This document shows, piece after piece, positions 1 to 7,760 of a DNA stretch of 26,684 nucleotides (position 1 is its first letter; every line of letters starts with the position of its first letter). The stretch is from NCBI GenBank assembly GCA_963831155.1, contig CAWHOY010000001.1, forward strand, positions 1-26,684, given 5' to 3'. The stretch is from CAVRXQ01 sp963831155. GTDB lineage: Bacteria; Actinomycetota; Acidimicrobiia; Acidimicrobiales; Bog-793. Under the pieces are notes generated by a model, which ran no database searches, had not been told where the DNA came from, and saw only the letters and a program-made list of their open reading frames with translations. Made by a program: the position numbers and the translations under genes.

Positions 1-84
1 GGGTGCTGGGAGAGCGCAGATCAGGACGATCGGCTTGGAGGTCTGAGATCTATCAAGCAGCGCCGTACAGTCGCCCCGTCCTCC

Positions 85-1101
85 TCAGCCCCAGTGCGTG
101 ATCACCGCCGGCGCCGTCGGCACGAGCTTCACGTGATAGATGAGCGCCATTTCGCGACTCAGATAGGTCGCGAGAACGTCCCAACCGGCGGGGGAAAAAT
201 GGATCCCATCGCTCGCGCGAAGCGTCGTCTCGACACCGTTCACGGCGGCGGCACTCTCGAAAAGTCCTTCGGGATTCGAGAACAACGACCACGTCGGGAC
301 AAACGTCGCGTCCGCCTCCGTGGTCACTCCGACCTTGTAGAGCGAGTCGAGGAGCGCCGCGCCTTGGCTGTAGGCGACGGGCTGCATGATCGGTAGGCCG
401 ATCCACAGCACGTATGCACCGACCGAAGTCGTTTCGGTGATGATCTCGCGGATGTAGGAGAGGTACGCCTTCTCCCAAGCTGCAGTCCCGCAGGCTACGG
501 CGCAGCCATTGACCATCATCCCTTGCTGGTCATTGCCTCCGAGCATGACGACCACCAACTGCGGGCGGTACTGCGTGAGATCGGCAGCGAGGTGGACGGG
601 CCAGTTGTAGTACCAAGGGTTGGCAAGCCCGGTGGAGACTTTGTCCAGCATCACGAGGTTGAGCCCGGACGACGGGACGAGGACCTGCTCAAGGCCAAAA
701 CCGAGATCTTCGCCGAGGGAGTCGCCGATCTCGAGGACGGTGCAGCGCCCGACGACTCGCGACCGCACGGTCACGGTCGTCGAGCCGAGGGCGAAATTGC
801 AGCCATGCCCTACCGGCGTGACACGGGTCGGGCCAGAAAAGGCAGCCGGAATCGTGGTGGTAGTCGGTGTTGCGACGGTCGTCGATGTTGCTGGTGCGGT
901 CGTCGCCGGAGTGCTCGACGAAGATGTCGATTTCGCCGGCGGCGTCGGCCGCATGGTGGCAACGACCGACGTACTCACGATCAGCGCCAGAAAGGCTACG
1001 AGCAAGCCAATCCTCAGCGGCCAGCGTGCCGGACTCCCCGCTCTCTCCGTTCCCTCGTGCCTACCGGGGAGTTCCGATGCCTGATCCGCTCGGAGTACCA
1101 T
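85..1101 (-). CDS. Membrane-anchored SGNH/GDSL-type hydrolase
   Basis: A 338-residue protein. Seen: one hydrophobic segment near residues 29-49 after a positively charged N-terminus, then a Thr/Ser/Pro/Ala-rich linker (about 52-86), then an SGNH fold. The nucleophile block is EIGDSLGEDLG with Ser128, the GGND block has Asn190, and DGIHFSPAG carries Asp298 and His301. Four cysteines (101, 120, 200, 204) could form disulfides, which suits an extracytoplasmic domain. Known of the family: SGNH enzymes are esterases, lipases or acyl-group hydrolases, and anchored actinobacterial members often act on cell-envelope acyl groups. The substrate cannot be read from the sequence. The ATG at 1101 is used; it lacks a well-spaced Shine-Dalgarno. 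It stands alone, with a gene-poor stretch upstream. Confident of the fold, not of the role. Confidence 0.88.
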   Translation of the reverse strand: MVLRADQASELPGRHEGTERAGSPARWPLRIGLLVAFLALIVSTSVVATMRPTPPAKSTSSSSTPATTAPATSTTVATPTTTTIPAAFSGPTRVTPVGHGCNFALGSTTVTVRSRVVGRCTVLEIGDSLGEDLGFGLEQVLVPSSGLNLVMLDKVSTGLANPWYYNWPVHLAADLTQYRPQLVVVMLGGNDQQGMMVNGCAVACGTAAWEKAYLSYIREIITETTSVGAYVLWIGLPIMQPVAYSQGAALLDSLYKVGVTTEADATFVPTWSLFSNPEGLFESAAAVNGVETTLRASDGIHFSPAGWDVLATYLSREMALIYHVKLVPTAPAVITHWG

Positions 1102-1822
1102 CTCCGACTCGCGCTTCGGGCAGACGTTCCGACCCGACGTGAGACGGGAACCACCTGCCTGACGTCAGTGTGCACCGAGCGCGGCCCCACCGGTAGTGCG
1201 CAACGTCATAGATCTGCTTGGAGAACCCGAGCGGGATGAGAACGCATCGGCGGCGCTCGAGAGTCGGCCGAGAACGAATGTTCTGCGGCTTACGGCCCGG
1301 CAACTTGACACCTGGTCTCGGACACGCCCGCCCTAGGAAACACATCAGGACGATCTGGTCATGGCCGTGACCCATATCGCTTTGCTGTGCACGTGAACCG
1401 ATTCGGCGTTACGCGCAGTCGTGAACATAAACGAGCGGCGATTTGATGGCAGGGCTCTCGCCCGAAGGTGCCGCTCGGTCCCGGCGTTCTGGGGCACTTT
1501 CAGGTCGGCAGCGTCCGCGCGACGCTCCTGACTTGTTTCAATGACCGCAGCATTCCGGAACTAATTGACGGTTCTAGGGTGCGTCGGATCTACGGCCCGC
1601 CAAGATCGAACCTAACCAGCCTCGACAACATCAGCTTGAAGCCGGCGTAGCTTTCTGGCGATCAGTCCGTTGATTGGTATCCGTCTCCCGCGATCGAAGC
1701 GATCGTCTATTCTGTCTTGAGACGCGGAGTGGTTCCGAGGTAGCTCTAAAGCGATCTGCAATTCTTCGCGTGGCCGCCGCGTACGTCGCGCCCGCCGCGA
1801 ATCGAGACAGCGTCGCCGGCGA
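1102..1822. other. Gene-poor stretch between the SGNH gene and thiE
   Basis: About 720 bases with no gene I can support. Short open frames exist on both strands (for example a 60-codon plus-strand frame at 1468-1650), but none has a convincing ribosome binding site, recognisable motif or family resemblance. A GGGC-TCTC-GCCC inverted repeat near 1447 is short and has no U-tract. The promoter of the SGNH gene is presumably in the part next to 1101. Confidence 0.5.
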
Positions 1823-2461
1823 TCATCCACGCCATCGGCGCAGCTCAGCTGAAGCCTTTCTTGGATCCTCTGCGGAGCAGATCGCCGACACCACCGCGAT
1901 TCCGCTTACACCGGTGTCGGCGAGTTCCGACGCGCGATCAGCCGTGATGCCGCCGATAGCGACGCAGGGAACGGCTGAGAGTGCGCACGTGGCGCGTAAC
2001 ACCTCGATGCCGATTGGCGAAGCAGCATCAACCTTCGTGCGAGATGGAAAGACCGGCCCGACACCCAGATAGTCGATCGTCCCGGGCGGAAAAGCAGCGG
2101 CCCGCGCTGCCTCGACGATATTCGTGACTGACCAGCCGATCACGAACTCCGGACCGGCGATCGCTCGTGCCGCTTCGGCCGGGAGATCCGACTGGCCAAG
2201 GTGCACTCCGTCGGCACCGGCCGCCATTGCCACGTCGAGGCGGTCGTCCACGAGGAAGCACACACTCGAGCCTTCGAGCACGGCGCGCAACTCGAGCGCC
2301 GCTTCGTAGAGCTGAACTGTCGTTGCCCGGTGATCGCGTAACTGCACCGCGCTCACCCCGCCTTGCACAGCAACCCGCACTGTTTCAACCAAACCACGAT
2401 CAAGGCAGGCGTCGCTGTCCGCGACGAGGTACAGGGTCAGGTCGAGCTGACGTCGTTTCAC
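1823..2461 (-). CDS. thiE: Thiamine-phosphate synthase ThiE
   Basis: A 212-residue protein of normal ThiE length. It couples hydroxymethylpyrimidine pyrophosphate with thiazole phosphate to give thiamine monophosphate in the cytosol. Seen: TIM-barrel signature blocks YLVADSD at the N-terminus, VQLRDH near 39-44 (pyrophosphate/pyrimidine site), DDRLDVAMAAGADGVHLGQ-DLP near 72-93, the GPVFPSRTK loop, and the phosphate-binding IGGIT near 167-171. The start is a GTG whose first bases overlap the thiM stop (GTGA), so translation is coupled to thiM and the gene falls under the same TPP riboswitch. In many bacteria thiM and thiE are adjacent with thiD; no thiD is visible here. Confidence 0.95.
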   Translation of the reverse strand: MKRRQLDLTLYLVADSDACLDRGLVETVRVAVQGGVSAVQLRDHRATTVQLYEAALELRAVLEGSSVCFLVDDRLDVAMAAGADGVHLGQSDLPAEAARAIAGPEFVIGWSVTNIVEAARAAAFPPGTIDYLGVGPVFPSRTKVDAASPIGIEVLRATCALSAVPCVAIGGITADRASELADTGVSGIAVVSAICSAEDPRKASAELRRWRG

Positions 2462-3261
2462 GGCGGCCCAGAGGTCGTCGCTTCGTCCGTCAGAGCACCA
2501 AGCTCGTCGAGAAACGAGACCGCAAACGTGCCGGGGCCGGGGTTCCCTTGCGCTGCGCGCTCACCTGCTGTGGCGAAAACCGCAGACGCGGCGGCGGTGG
2601 CGAACAGAACGTCCTCGTCGACCGACACGAACGCCGCGATGAGCGCGCCGAGCGCGCATCCGAGTCCGGTGACTCTCGTCATCAGAGGACTCCCGCCCGG
2701 AACGTTCACCGCATCGACTCCGTCGGTGATGTAGTCCACGACTCCGCTCACGGCAACGACGCAACATTGAGAGCGGGCGAGTTCGCCAGCGGCATGACGC
2801 GCCTCGTCACTGCTGGCGAGGGAATCGACCCCCCGACCGCCTTCGCCGAAGCCGGCAAGACTCATCACCTCGGACGCGTTCCCGCGTACGACGGTCGGGC
2901 GCAGCTTGAGTAGTTCACTGGCGAAGGCGGTGCGGTGAGACAGCACTCCGACCGCGACTGGATCAAGGACCCACGGTCGGCCAGCTTCGTCCGCCTCCGT
3001 CGCAGCCAAGCGCATCGCGAGTTCGCGTTCAGCCGACAGCGTCCCAAGGTTCACGAGCACCGCGTCAGCCATTGCGGCAAAGGCCCCGGACTCCTCGGCG
3101 TGGTCGATCATCGCCGGCGACGCGCCCACAGCGAGAAGTACGTTGGCGGTGTAGCTGGCCGCGACGATGTTCGTCAGGCAGTGGACAAGCGCTCGCTGTT
3201 CGCGGACAGCGTTCAATGCCGCCGACACGCGATGGTCGGCCCAAAGAAGTTCGGTGGGCAA
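2458..3261 (-). CDS. thiM: Hydroxyethylthiazole kinase ThiM
   Basis: A 267-residue ribokinase-fold enzyme that phosphorylates 4-methyl-5-hydroxyethylthiazole, salvaging the thiazole half of thiamine for ThiE. Seen: the family N-terminal block ALVHCLTNIVAASYTAN (24-40), GASPAM (46-51), WVLDPVAVG (97-105), RGNASE (126-131), and the anion-hole/catalytic GLGCALGAL with Cys202. The start is a TTG at 3261, chosen because it places the N-terminus as in known ThiM proteins and because AAGGGA lies 8 bases upstream. That AAGGGA is also the 3' arm of the riboswitch P1 helix. The gene overlaps thiE by 4 bases, forming a two-gene salvage operon. Confidence 0.95.
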   Translation of the reverse strand: MPTELLWADHRVSAALNAVREQRALVHCLTNIVAASYTANVLLAVGASPAMIDHAEESGAFAAMADAVLVNLGTLSAERELAMRLAATEADEAGRPWVLDPVAVGVLSHRTAFASELLKLRPTVVRGNASEVMSLAGFGEGGRGVDSLASSDEARHAAGELARSQCCVVAVSGVVDYITDGVDAVNVPGGSPLMTRVTGLGCALGALIAAFVSVDEDVLFATAAASAVFATAGERAAQGNPGPGTFAVSFLDELGALTDEATTSGPP

Positions 3262-3269
3262 CGGTGACG

Positions 3270-3362
3270 TCCCTTCGTTCCTGCGAACGTGATCAGATTC
3301 AATGGGTACACATCTCAGCTCCGCACCCGCGTCGGCTACAGCCGACGGCGGGAGTCGAGGGA
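3270..3362 (-). promoter_or_regulatory. TPP riboswitch (THI element) of thiM-thiE
   Basis: Read on the minus strand the element has the diagnostic blocks in order: UCCCU (P1 5' arm, 3358-3362), GGGUGC (P2 5' arm and J), GCUGAGA at 3312-3318 (pyrimidine-sensing), UACCC closing P2, the CUGAUC core at 3291-3296, a P4/P5 hairpin, and AAGGGA (P1 3' arm, 3270-3275). The AAGGGA is 8 bases before the thiM TTG and is its only Shine-Dalgarno. Ligand binding would therefore pair the ribosome site in P1 and block translation. An unusual 11-bp hairpin (3326-3352) overlaps the P2 5' arm. Confidence 0.93.
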
Positions 3363-3436
3363 TCGAGATCTTGTACTGAGATCCTTTGAAGTTGTTGTTC
3401 GCGCACTCATCGCTGGTCCGGCGCGGCTCCGGTCGG

Positions 3437-4813
3437 TCACTGCGCGACCGCCGCGCAGAAGTCGGTGAACACCTCGATGAAGCGGTCGATGTCGGCTTCG
3501 CCGTGTTGGGCGGAGATCGTCCACTGCTCCTCGTTGCCCGGCGTCATGAAAATCCCGCGGTTGAGGAGCCACGCCCACGAGGCATCGAAGAGCTCGGCGT
3601 TCGTCTCAAGAAAGCTCCGGTAGTCGACGAGCGGCTCGCGCCGGTACGAGATGCAGCCCTTGCAGCCGAGGTCGACGACGTGCGCCGGAAGCTCGTGCTC
3701 GATGATCGCCGAGCGGCAGCCCGATGCAAGCCGGGTGCCGAGCTCGTCGAAGCGCCGGTACGCCTCCGGGGTGAGCACCTCGGTCAACGCAGCGAGGGCG
3801 GCGGCCGCGACGAGCGGGTTGCCGTTGAATGTTCCCTGCTGGGCGATCCCCGCGCCGATCTGGTCCATCAGGTCGGCCCGTCCACCGAAGGCGCTTCCCG
3901 GCAGTCCGCCGAAGACCGATTTGGCGAGGCAGATGAGGTCAGGCTGCACGCCGAAGCGTTCGGTCGCCCCACCGGCGGCGATCGTCGCGCCGCACTTCAC
4001 CTCGTCGAAGATGAGGACAGTGCCGTAGCGGTGACAGAGGTTGCGCAGGCCCTCCAAGTAGCCGGGCTTCGGCAGAACGATTCCGATGTTCATCATCACC
4101 GGTTCCATGATGAGACAGGCGATCTCCTCGCCGCGCTCAGCAAACAGGCTCTCGGCCGCGGCGAGGTCGTTGAACCGGAGGACGAGGGTCCAGTCCGCCA
4201 TCTCTGGAGGGATCCCCTTTGACGCCGGTATCTGTGCTCCATCCGCTTCGACCTTTTCGATGAGCATGAGGCTCGGGGTCACCGAGAACATCACCGCGTC
4301 GTGGTGGCCGTGGTACGAACCCTCGATCTTGCAGATCAGTTTCCGACCGGTCGCGCCGCGGGCGACACGAATGGCGTCCATCGTCGCCTCGGTGCCTGAG
4401 TTGCCAAAGCGGACGCGTTCCATCTTGAAGCGCCGACAGAGCTCCTCTGCGAGCTGCACAGTGCGCTCGGTCGTGACGGCGAAGTGCGTGCCGGTGCGTG
4501 CGGCCCGGTCAATTGCGGCGACGATCGCTGGATGGGCATGCCCGACGGCCATCGCGCCAAAACCGTTGTTGAAGTCGACGTAATGGCGGCCGTCGACGTC
4601 AATCACCTCGGAGCCCTGGCCACGCGCGAGGTAGATCGGATACGGGTCGATCGCCTGGAACGAAGATGCAACCCCGAGGGGCATCGACTGGCGCGCCCGC
4701 TCAAATAGGGCACGCGAACGCGGCGTCGCTTCGAGCAGTGCCGCCTTCTCGTTGGCAAAAAGCGTGCCCGCCCGGGAAGTCCAACTGTCGCCCTCGTCGC
4801 GATCGAGTCTCAT
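3437..4813 (-). CDS. Class III PLP aminotransferase, glutamate-1-semialdehyde aminomutase-like
   Basis: A 458-residue fold-type I PLP enzyme. Seen: GNSGTEA near 137-143 (phosphate cup), EGSYHGHHDAV (164-174), FDEVKCG with Asp270 (pyridine N contact), LAKSVFGGLPGSAFGG with Lys298 as the likely Schiff-base lysine, and GTFNGNP in the C-terminal half. The architecture is that of HemL-type aminomutases, but the usual GKIIGGGLP block is altered, and the protein has about 30 extra N-terminal residues. It may therefore be another member of the class III group (amino-acid aminomutase or omega-transaminase). The ATG at 4813 follows AGGAGG with 8-base spacing. It stands alone upstream of the thiamine operon, with 176 bases between them. 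I am sure of the family but not of the substrate, so no symbol is given. Confidence 0.85.
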   Translation of the reverse strand: MRLDRDEGDSWTSRAGTLFANEKAALLEATPRSRALFERARQSMPLGVASSFQAIDPYPIYLARGQGSEVIDVDGRHYVDFNNGFGAMAVGHAHPAIVAAIDRAARTGTHFAVTTERTVQLAEELCRRFKMERVRFGNSGTEATMDAIRVARGATGRKLICKIEGSYHGHHDAVMFSVTPSLMLIEKVEADGAQIPASKGIPPEMADWTLVLRFNDLAAAESLFAERGEEIACLIMEPVMMNIGIVLPKPGYLEGLRNLCHRYGTVLIFDEVKCGATIAAGGATERFGVQPDLICLAKSVFGGLPGSAFGGRADLMDQIGAGIAQQGTFNGNPLVAAAALAALTEVLTPEAYRRFDELGTRLASGCRSAIIEHELPAHVVDLGCKGCISYRREPLVDYRSFLETNAELFDASWAWLLNRGIFMTPGNEEQWTISAQHGEADIDRFIEVFTDFCAAVAQ

Positions 4814-5270
4814 CTCCGGTGCCTCCTCAAACAGCGCCGCACACGGTCTTGTTGCGCCGACTTCTTCCTTTAAGCGCCGAGCTGATCACGCCGTCGGGCA
4901 GGCGAGGGTCGTGGTCGCTGCGTCGTCGTTTTCCTATCGCCGGCACGTACCGGTGCCGCAATGTTCCTCCCGCAGTCTTCGCTGATGGCTTCGCGAGCAG
5001 TAGAGCCAAACGGCCTCAGGCTCACGATCGCGGTCGTCGACGTTGCTATTTGGTGGCCCTCAGTCGAGGTGACCTTTTGCTCTAGGCGGGACGTCGGAAC
5101 GCGTCTTTCGATAGAGGCGAGGTCCGTTCGGGAAGGGCTCGAGGCTGTGAGCGACGACCTCCTGTTCGAAAACGACTCGCAGCCAAGTCCACGCTGGGCA
5201 TCCCGCCCATTCCTTGATTGCGCCACTGGTCACGCCACGACGCCTGTGTGCTCGGCACGAAGAGCAGCGC
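4814..5270. other. Non-coding stretch upstream of the aminotransferase
   Basis: About 460 bases without a supportable gene. The part next to 4814 holds the aminotransferase ribosome site and presumably its promoter. Open frames on both strands here have no motif, no start context and arginine/serine-rich translations typical of shadow frames in GC-rich DNA. Confidence 0.5.
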
Positions 5271-6350
5271 TCACGACCTCGGTCCGACCCAGGGAGAGCT
5301 GGCCGTTGCCCGGGTTGTCCGATCCCGCAGTTCCGACTCGACGTCAGATGCATAGAGCACACCGACCGATCTCCCGTCGGATTCGACGACGAGCGACGAG
5401 CGTCGAGACTCGGCGAAAGCGTCCAGCGCCTTTGGGTAGACGAAGTCGTCGGCGTCGAGGCGCGCGGCCGTCGTGTCGGCGACGTCTCGCAGTGTCGCGG
5501 TGATCGGAGCGTGATCGAGGTCGGTCACGGAAACGATGCCGACAACTTGGGTCCCATCTAAGACCGCGAACGCCCGGTGAGGAAAGGCCCGGAGAAACGG
5601 CGCAGCACTCGCGACCGGCTCGGTGACCTGGAGCCCTGAAGGATCGGCGACCATGACGTCTTTCACCTTGACGTCCCGAAGCGTCGCCCCAACCAACGCC
5701 ATTCGCTCTTCTGATCGAGCCCCGACAAGGACGATGACTCCGATCAGCGCAAGCCAGAAATCGACGAGCAGGCCGGCGAAGATCATCGCGACGGCGATCG
5801 CGGTTGCGATCCGGGCGGAAGTCGTCGTTGCCGTCGCGCGGTTCTGCGAACGCGCGAGGAACCCGCGCAGTGCTCGTCCGCCGTCGAGGGGCAAAGCCGG
5901 CAACAAATTGAAGCCTCCGAGCATCACGTTCGCCCACATCACCCGCACCAGCCATTCTCGGCCGAAGAGCGTTGGCGGCCAGAGCTCCAACCCTCGCGAT
6001 GCGGCGATGCCGACTAGCAAAAGAGCGATCGCACAATTCGTCAACGGACCAATAAGCGCGATCGTCATTTCGTCACGCGCTGAGTTCGAAATTCCGACGA
6101 TCTCCGACACGCCACCGAGTGGCAGGAGCACGATGTCGCGGACCTTGTAGCCGCGGTGGCGCGCAAAGATGCTGTGGCCGAGTTCGTGGATGAGTACGCA
6201 AGCAAAGATGGCGGCTATCCACGCCAACTCGGATAGCACGACTGATACGCCGACGCCAGGCCCCATGGCAAAGATCACGAGCAAGACGAGGGACCAGTGC
6301 AGACGAATTGGGATCCCGGCAATCTTCCCAACCTGCAGCGAGCCCTTCAT
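5271..6350 (-). CDS. M50 site-2-type membrane metalloprotease with CBS domains (Rip3-like)
   Basis: A 359-residue polytopic protease that cuts substrates within the membrane. Seen: hydrophobic segments around 17-30, 40-58, 95-117, 135-150, 185-210; zinc motif HELGH at 55-59; the third-ligand block LPALPLDGG with Asp156; then two CBS domains from about 228 to the end (VMVADPSGLQV, RAFAVLDGTQVVGIVSVTDL, SLVVESDGRSVGVLYASDV). The layout matches M. tuberculosis Rip3 (Rv2625c), a DosR-regulon gene. The CBS pair probably senses adenosine nucleotides. The ATG at 6350 follows GGAGAG. An operator-like sequence lies 55 bases upstream (6405-6418). A decayed paralogue of the CBS part occurs near 19.3 kb. 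Confidence 0.92.
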   Translation of the reverse strand: MKGSLQVGKIAGIPIRLHWSLVLLVIFAMGPGVGVSVVLSELAWIAAIFACVLIHELGHSIFARHRGYKVRDIVLLPLGGVSEIVGISNSARDEMTIALIGPLTNCAIALLLVGIAASRGLELWPPTLFGREWLVRVMWANVMLGGFNLLPALPLDGGRALRGFLARSQNRATATTTSARIATAIAVAMIFAGLLVDFWLALIGVIVLVGARSEERMALVGATLRDVKVKDVMVADPSGLQVTEPVASAAPFLRAFPHRAFAVLDGTQVVGIVSVTDLDHAPITATLRDVADTTAARLDADDFVYPKALDAFAESRRSSLVVESDGRSVGVLYASDVESELRDRTTRATASSPWVGPRS

Positions 6351-6404
6351 TGTCTCTCCGAGAGATCTCAGCGCGAACGTGCAGCAGCGGGCCGCACACG
6401 CCCA

Positions 6405-6418
6405 GGGTCCGAGGTCAC
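6405..6418 (-). promoter_or_regulatory. DosR-box-like operator before the M50-CBS protease
   Basis: The plus-strand sequence GGGTCCGAGGTCAC, preceded by A, matches 7 of the 8 fixed positions of the mycobacterial DosR half-site pattern GGGNCNNNNGNCCC. It shares AGGGTCC-N-ARGWC with the sites at 6918, 16589 and 19305. It sits 55 bases upstream of the protease start. Functional assignment is inference. Confidence 0.5.
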
Positions 6419-6636
6419 CTCTTCACCCGCCGATTGATTCCTCAGCCACGCGTCGGATGCTCGTCACCGCTCCACGCTTCAAGCGGGCGACGACGACCTA
6501 CGAGTTGGCGAACAACGCCACCATCGACAGGATCTGAAGGAGCACACGAAGGCTGTGTGGCGCAAGTTGGGAGCACGGATCTACGCGCGATCACCTGGAC
6601 TCCCCGAGGTCATCCACCCTCCCGAGGAGTCGTTGC
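6419..6636. other. Intergenic stretch between the M50 promoter and DUF1918
   Basis: No gene supported. One plus-strand frame without a start codon ends at 6657 and has a protein-like tail (about 40 residues), overlapping the DUF1918 stop by about 20 bases. It could be a remnant but has no recognisable motif. Confidence 0.35.
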
Positions 6637-6846
6637 TCAGGATTCTTGCTGGCCCCTAAATGAGGTGTGTTCGACTACAGCATCGAGCCCAGGAAACAGG
6701 AGACCCTCGTGACCGTCCGACGCCCACCGAACGAGGTACGGCGGTTCGCCGTTTTCTCCCTTGATGGCAAGGACCTCGGCCTGTAGCGAAGGATCTCCGA
6801 CGCGATGGCCTTTCACCACGATCTTGTCACCGATGATCGCTTTCAT
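6637..6846 (-). CDS. DUF1918 small protein (Rv0569-like)
   Basis: A 69-residue protein covering a single DUF1918 domain. Seen: GDKIVVKGHRVGDP at the N-terminus, then GEPPYLVRW, SDGHEG and LLFPGLDAVVEH, the family's conserved order of short beta strands. The start is the ATG at 6846, preceded by GAGGGA, and not the in-frame ATG at 6873; 6846 gives the usual family N-terminus (MKAxxGD). Known: the M. tuberculosis homologues Rv0569 and Rv2302 are small SH3-barrel-like proteins, and Rv0569 is in the DosR dormancy regulon. The biochemical role is unknown. A similar operator lies 72 bases upstream (6918-6931). A second, more divergent copy is at 21830. Confidence 0.87.
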   Translation of the reverse strand: MKAIIGDKIVVKGHRVGDPSLQAEVLAIKGENGEPPYLVRWASDGHEGLLFPGLDAVVEHTSFRGQQES

Positions 6847-7208
6847 GTCTGTCCCTCTTCCGATACGACCCATCGAGAGCCAAGTCGATACCTAATGACA
6901 GAACGTCGGCACGGATAGGGTCCTAAGACGCATTCTCCGGGTTCTCTGGGCTGGAGATCGAGCACGAGCCGTTACCTCGAATTCGGTACGCATCAGCCCA
7001 CCTGTCCTACTTATTCCCTCCCTGTGTCGGAGGCGATATCACTTCAGGGCCGCCAATTACGGTGGTCAAAGCGAATCCGCGGAAGCCGGGCGTCGATTAA
7101 AGCAATGAGCGCACCAGCTCAGTCGAAGCCTTTGACGACACCAGGCCTGAATTCTGTTCACATCGACGCTTTGGCGACCGTGTCACCGACGAGCGTGAGC
7201 TTCATCGC
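6847..7208. other. Promoter region of DUF1918 and non-coding stretch
   Basis: Apart from the DUF1918 ribosome site and the operator at 6918-6931, nothing is recognisable. The plus-strand frame starting at 7024 runs antisense into the hydrolase remnant and is treated as a shadow. Confidence 0.4.
6918..6931 (-). promoter_or_regulatory. DosR-box-like operator before DUF1918
   Basis: GGGTCCTAAGACGC on the plus strand, preceded by A, fits the shared AGGGTCC-N-ARGWC word and 7 of 8 fixed positions of GGGNCNNNNGNCCC. It lies 72 bases upstream of the DUF1918 ATG. Binding by a DosR-type regulator is inferred. Confidence 0.5.
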
Positions 7209-7760
7209 TCAACCCTCGAACGTCGCTGTGCTCCGCAGATGGGTCACGAACCAGTCACGAGACGTTTCGGCGACGACCTCCAATGTGCCCGACTCCTCGA
7301 ACAGGTGCGTCGCTCCCGGCACGACGACGAGGCGACTCTCGCAGCGCAGCTTCGCCTGCGCGTCATGATTGAGGCCGAGCACGACATCGTCGTCGCCTCC
7401 GACAATGAGCAAAGTTGGAGCGACGACCGCGGCGAGTCGGTCCGCGGCGAGATCGGGGCGCCCTCCTCGGGAAACGACCGCCATGACCCCTGCATCCGGT
7501 TCGGCGGCCGCCCAAAGTGCCGCGGCGGCCCCGGTGCTGGCGCCGAAGTATCCGATTTCTAGCCGGGTCGTTTCCCGTTGCTCACGTAACCACCTCGTGA
7601 CCCCGACAAGTCGGCCGCCGAGCAGACCGATATTGAAAACGTTCGACCGGTCCGTCTCCTCCGAAACCGAAGCGATAGTTGAACCAGGGGACGTGCCGCT
7701 CGAGGTCGAACTGATCGAGGTCGAAGCTACCGGAACCCTCAGCCCCGCCGAGCTCGTCCG
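7209..7760 (-). pseudogene. Dienelactone-hydrolase-type alpha/beta hydrolase, N-terminally degraded
   Basis: The frame is open from just after the ATPase subunit D stop (7761) to 7209. The C-terminal part is clearly an alpha/beta hydrolase: NIGLLGGRLVGVTRWL, the nucleophile elbow GYFGASTGAAAALWAAAE, the acid strand PTLLIVGGDDDVV, and VPGATHLFEE with the catalytic His. The N-terminal strands that normally carry the HGSGSSR oxyanion loop are missing. No ATG, GTG or TTG occurs in frame until 7484, which lies after the nucleophile, so a start there would give a dead 91-residue piece. A large internal or 5' deletion is the simplest reading. The nearest known relatives are the hydrolase half of phosphoribosyltransferase-hydrolase fusions such as Rv0571c, a DosR-regulon gene. 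Confidence 0.7.

Noticed and set aside
297..310. GGGACAAACGTCGC, a 7-of-8 match to the DosR-like pattern
   Set aside because: It lies inside the SGNH coding region and lacks the shared AGGGTCC word; it shows how often the loose pattern occurs by chance.
4183..4196. AGGGTCCAGTCC resembling the shared operator
   Set aside because: It is within the aminotransferase coding sequence and has a shorter spacing than the four promoter sites.
3386..4222. 278-codon plus-strand frame antisense to the aminotransferase
   Set aside because: The minus strand encodes a clear PLP enzyme with all its motifs; this frame has none.
6540..6657. Start-less plus-strand frame with a protein-like C-terminus
   Set aside because: No start codon, ribosome site or recognisable motif; it overlaps the DUF1918 stop. 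Could be a remnant but is not supportable.
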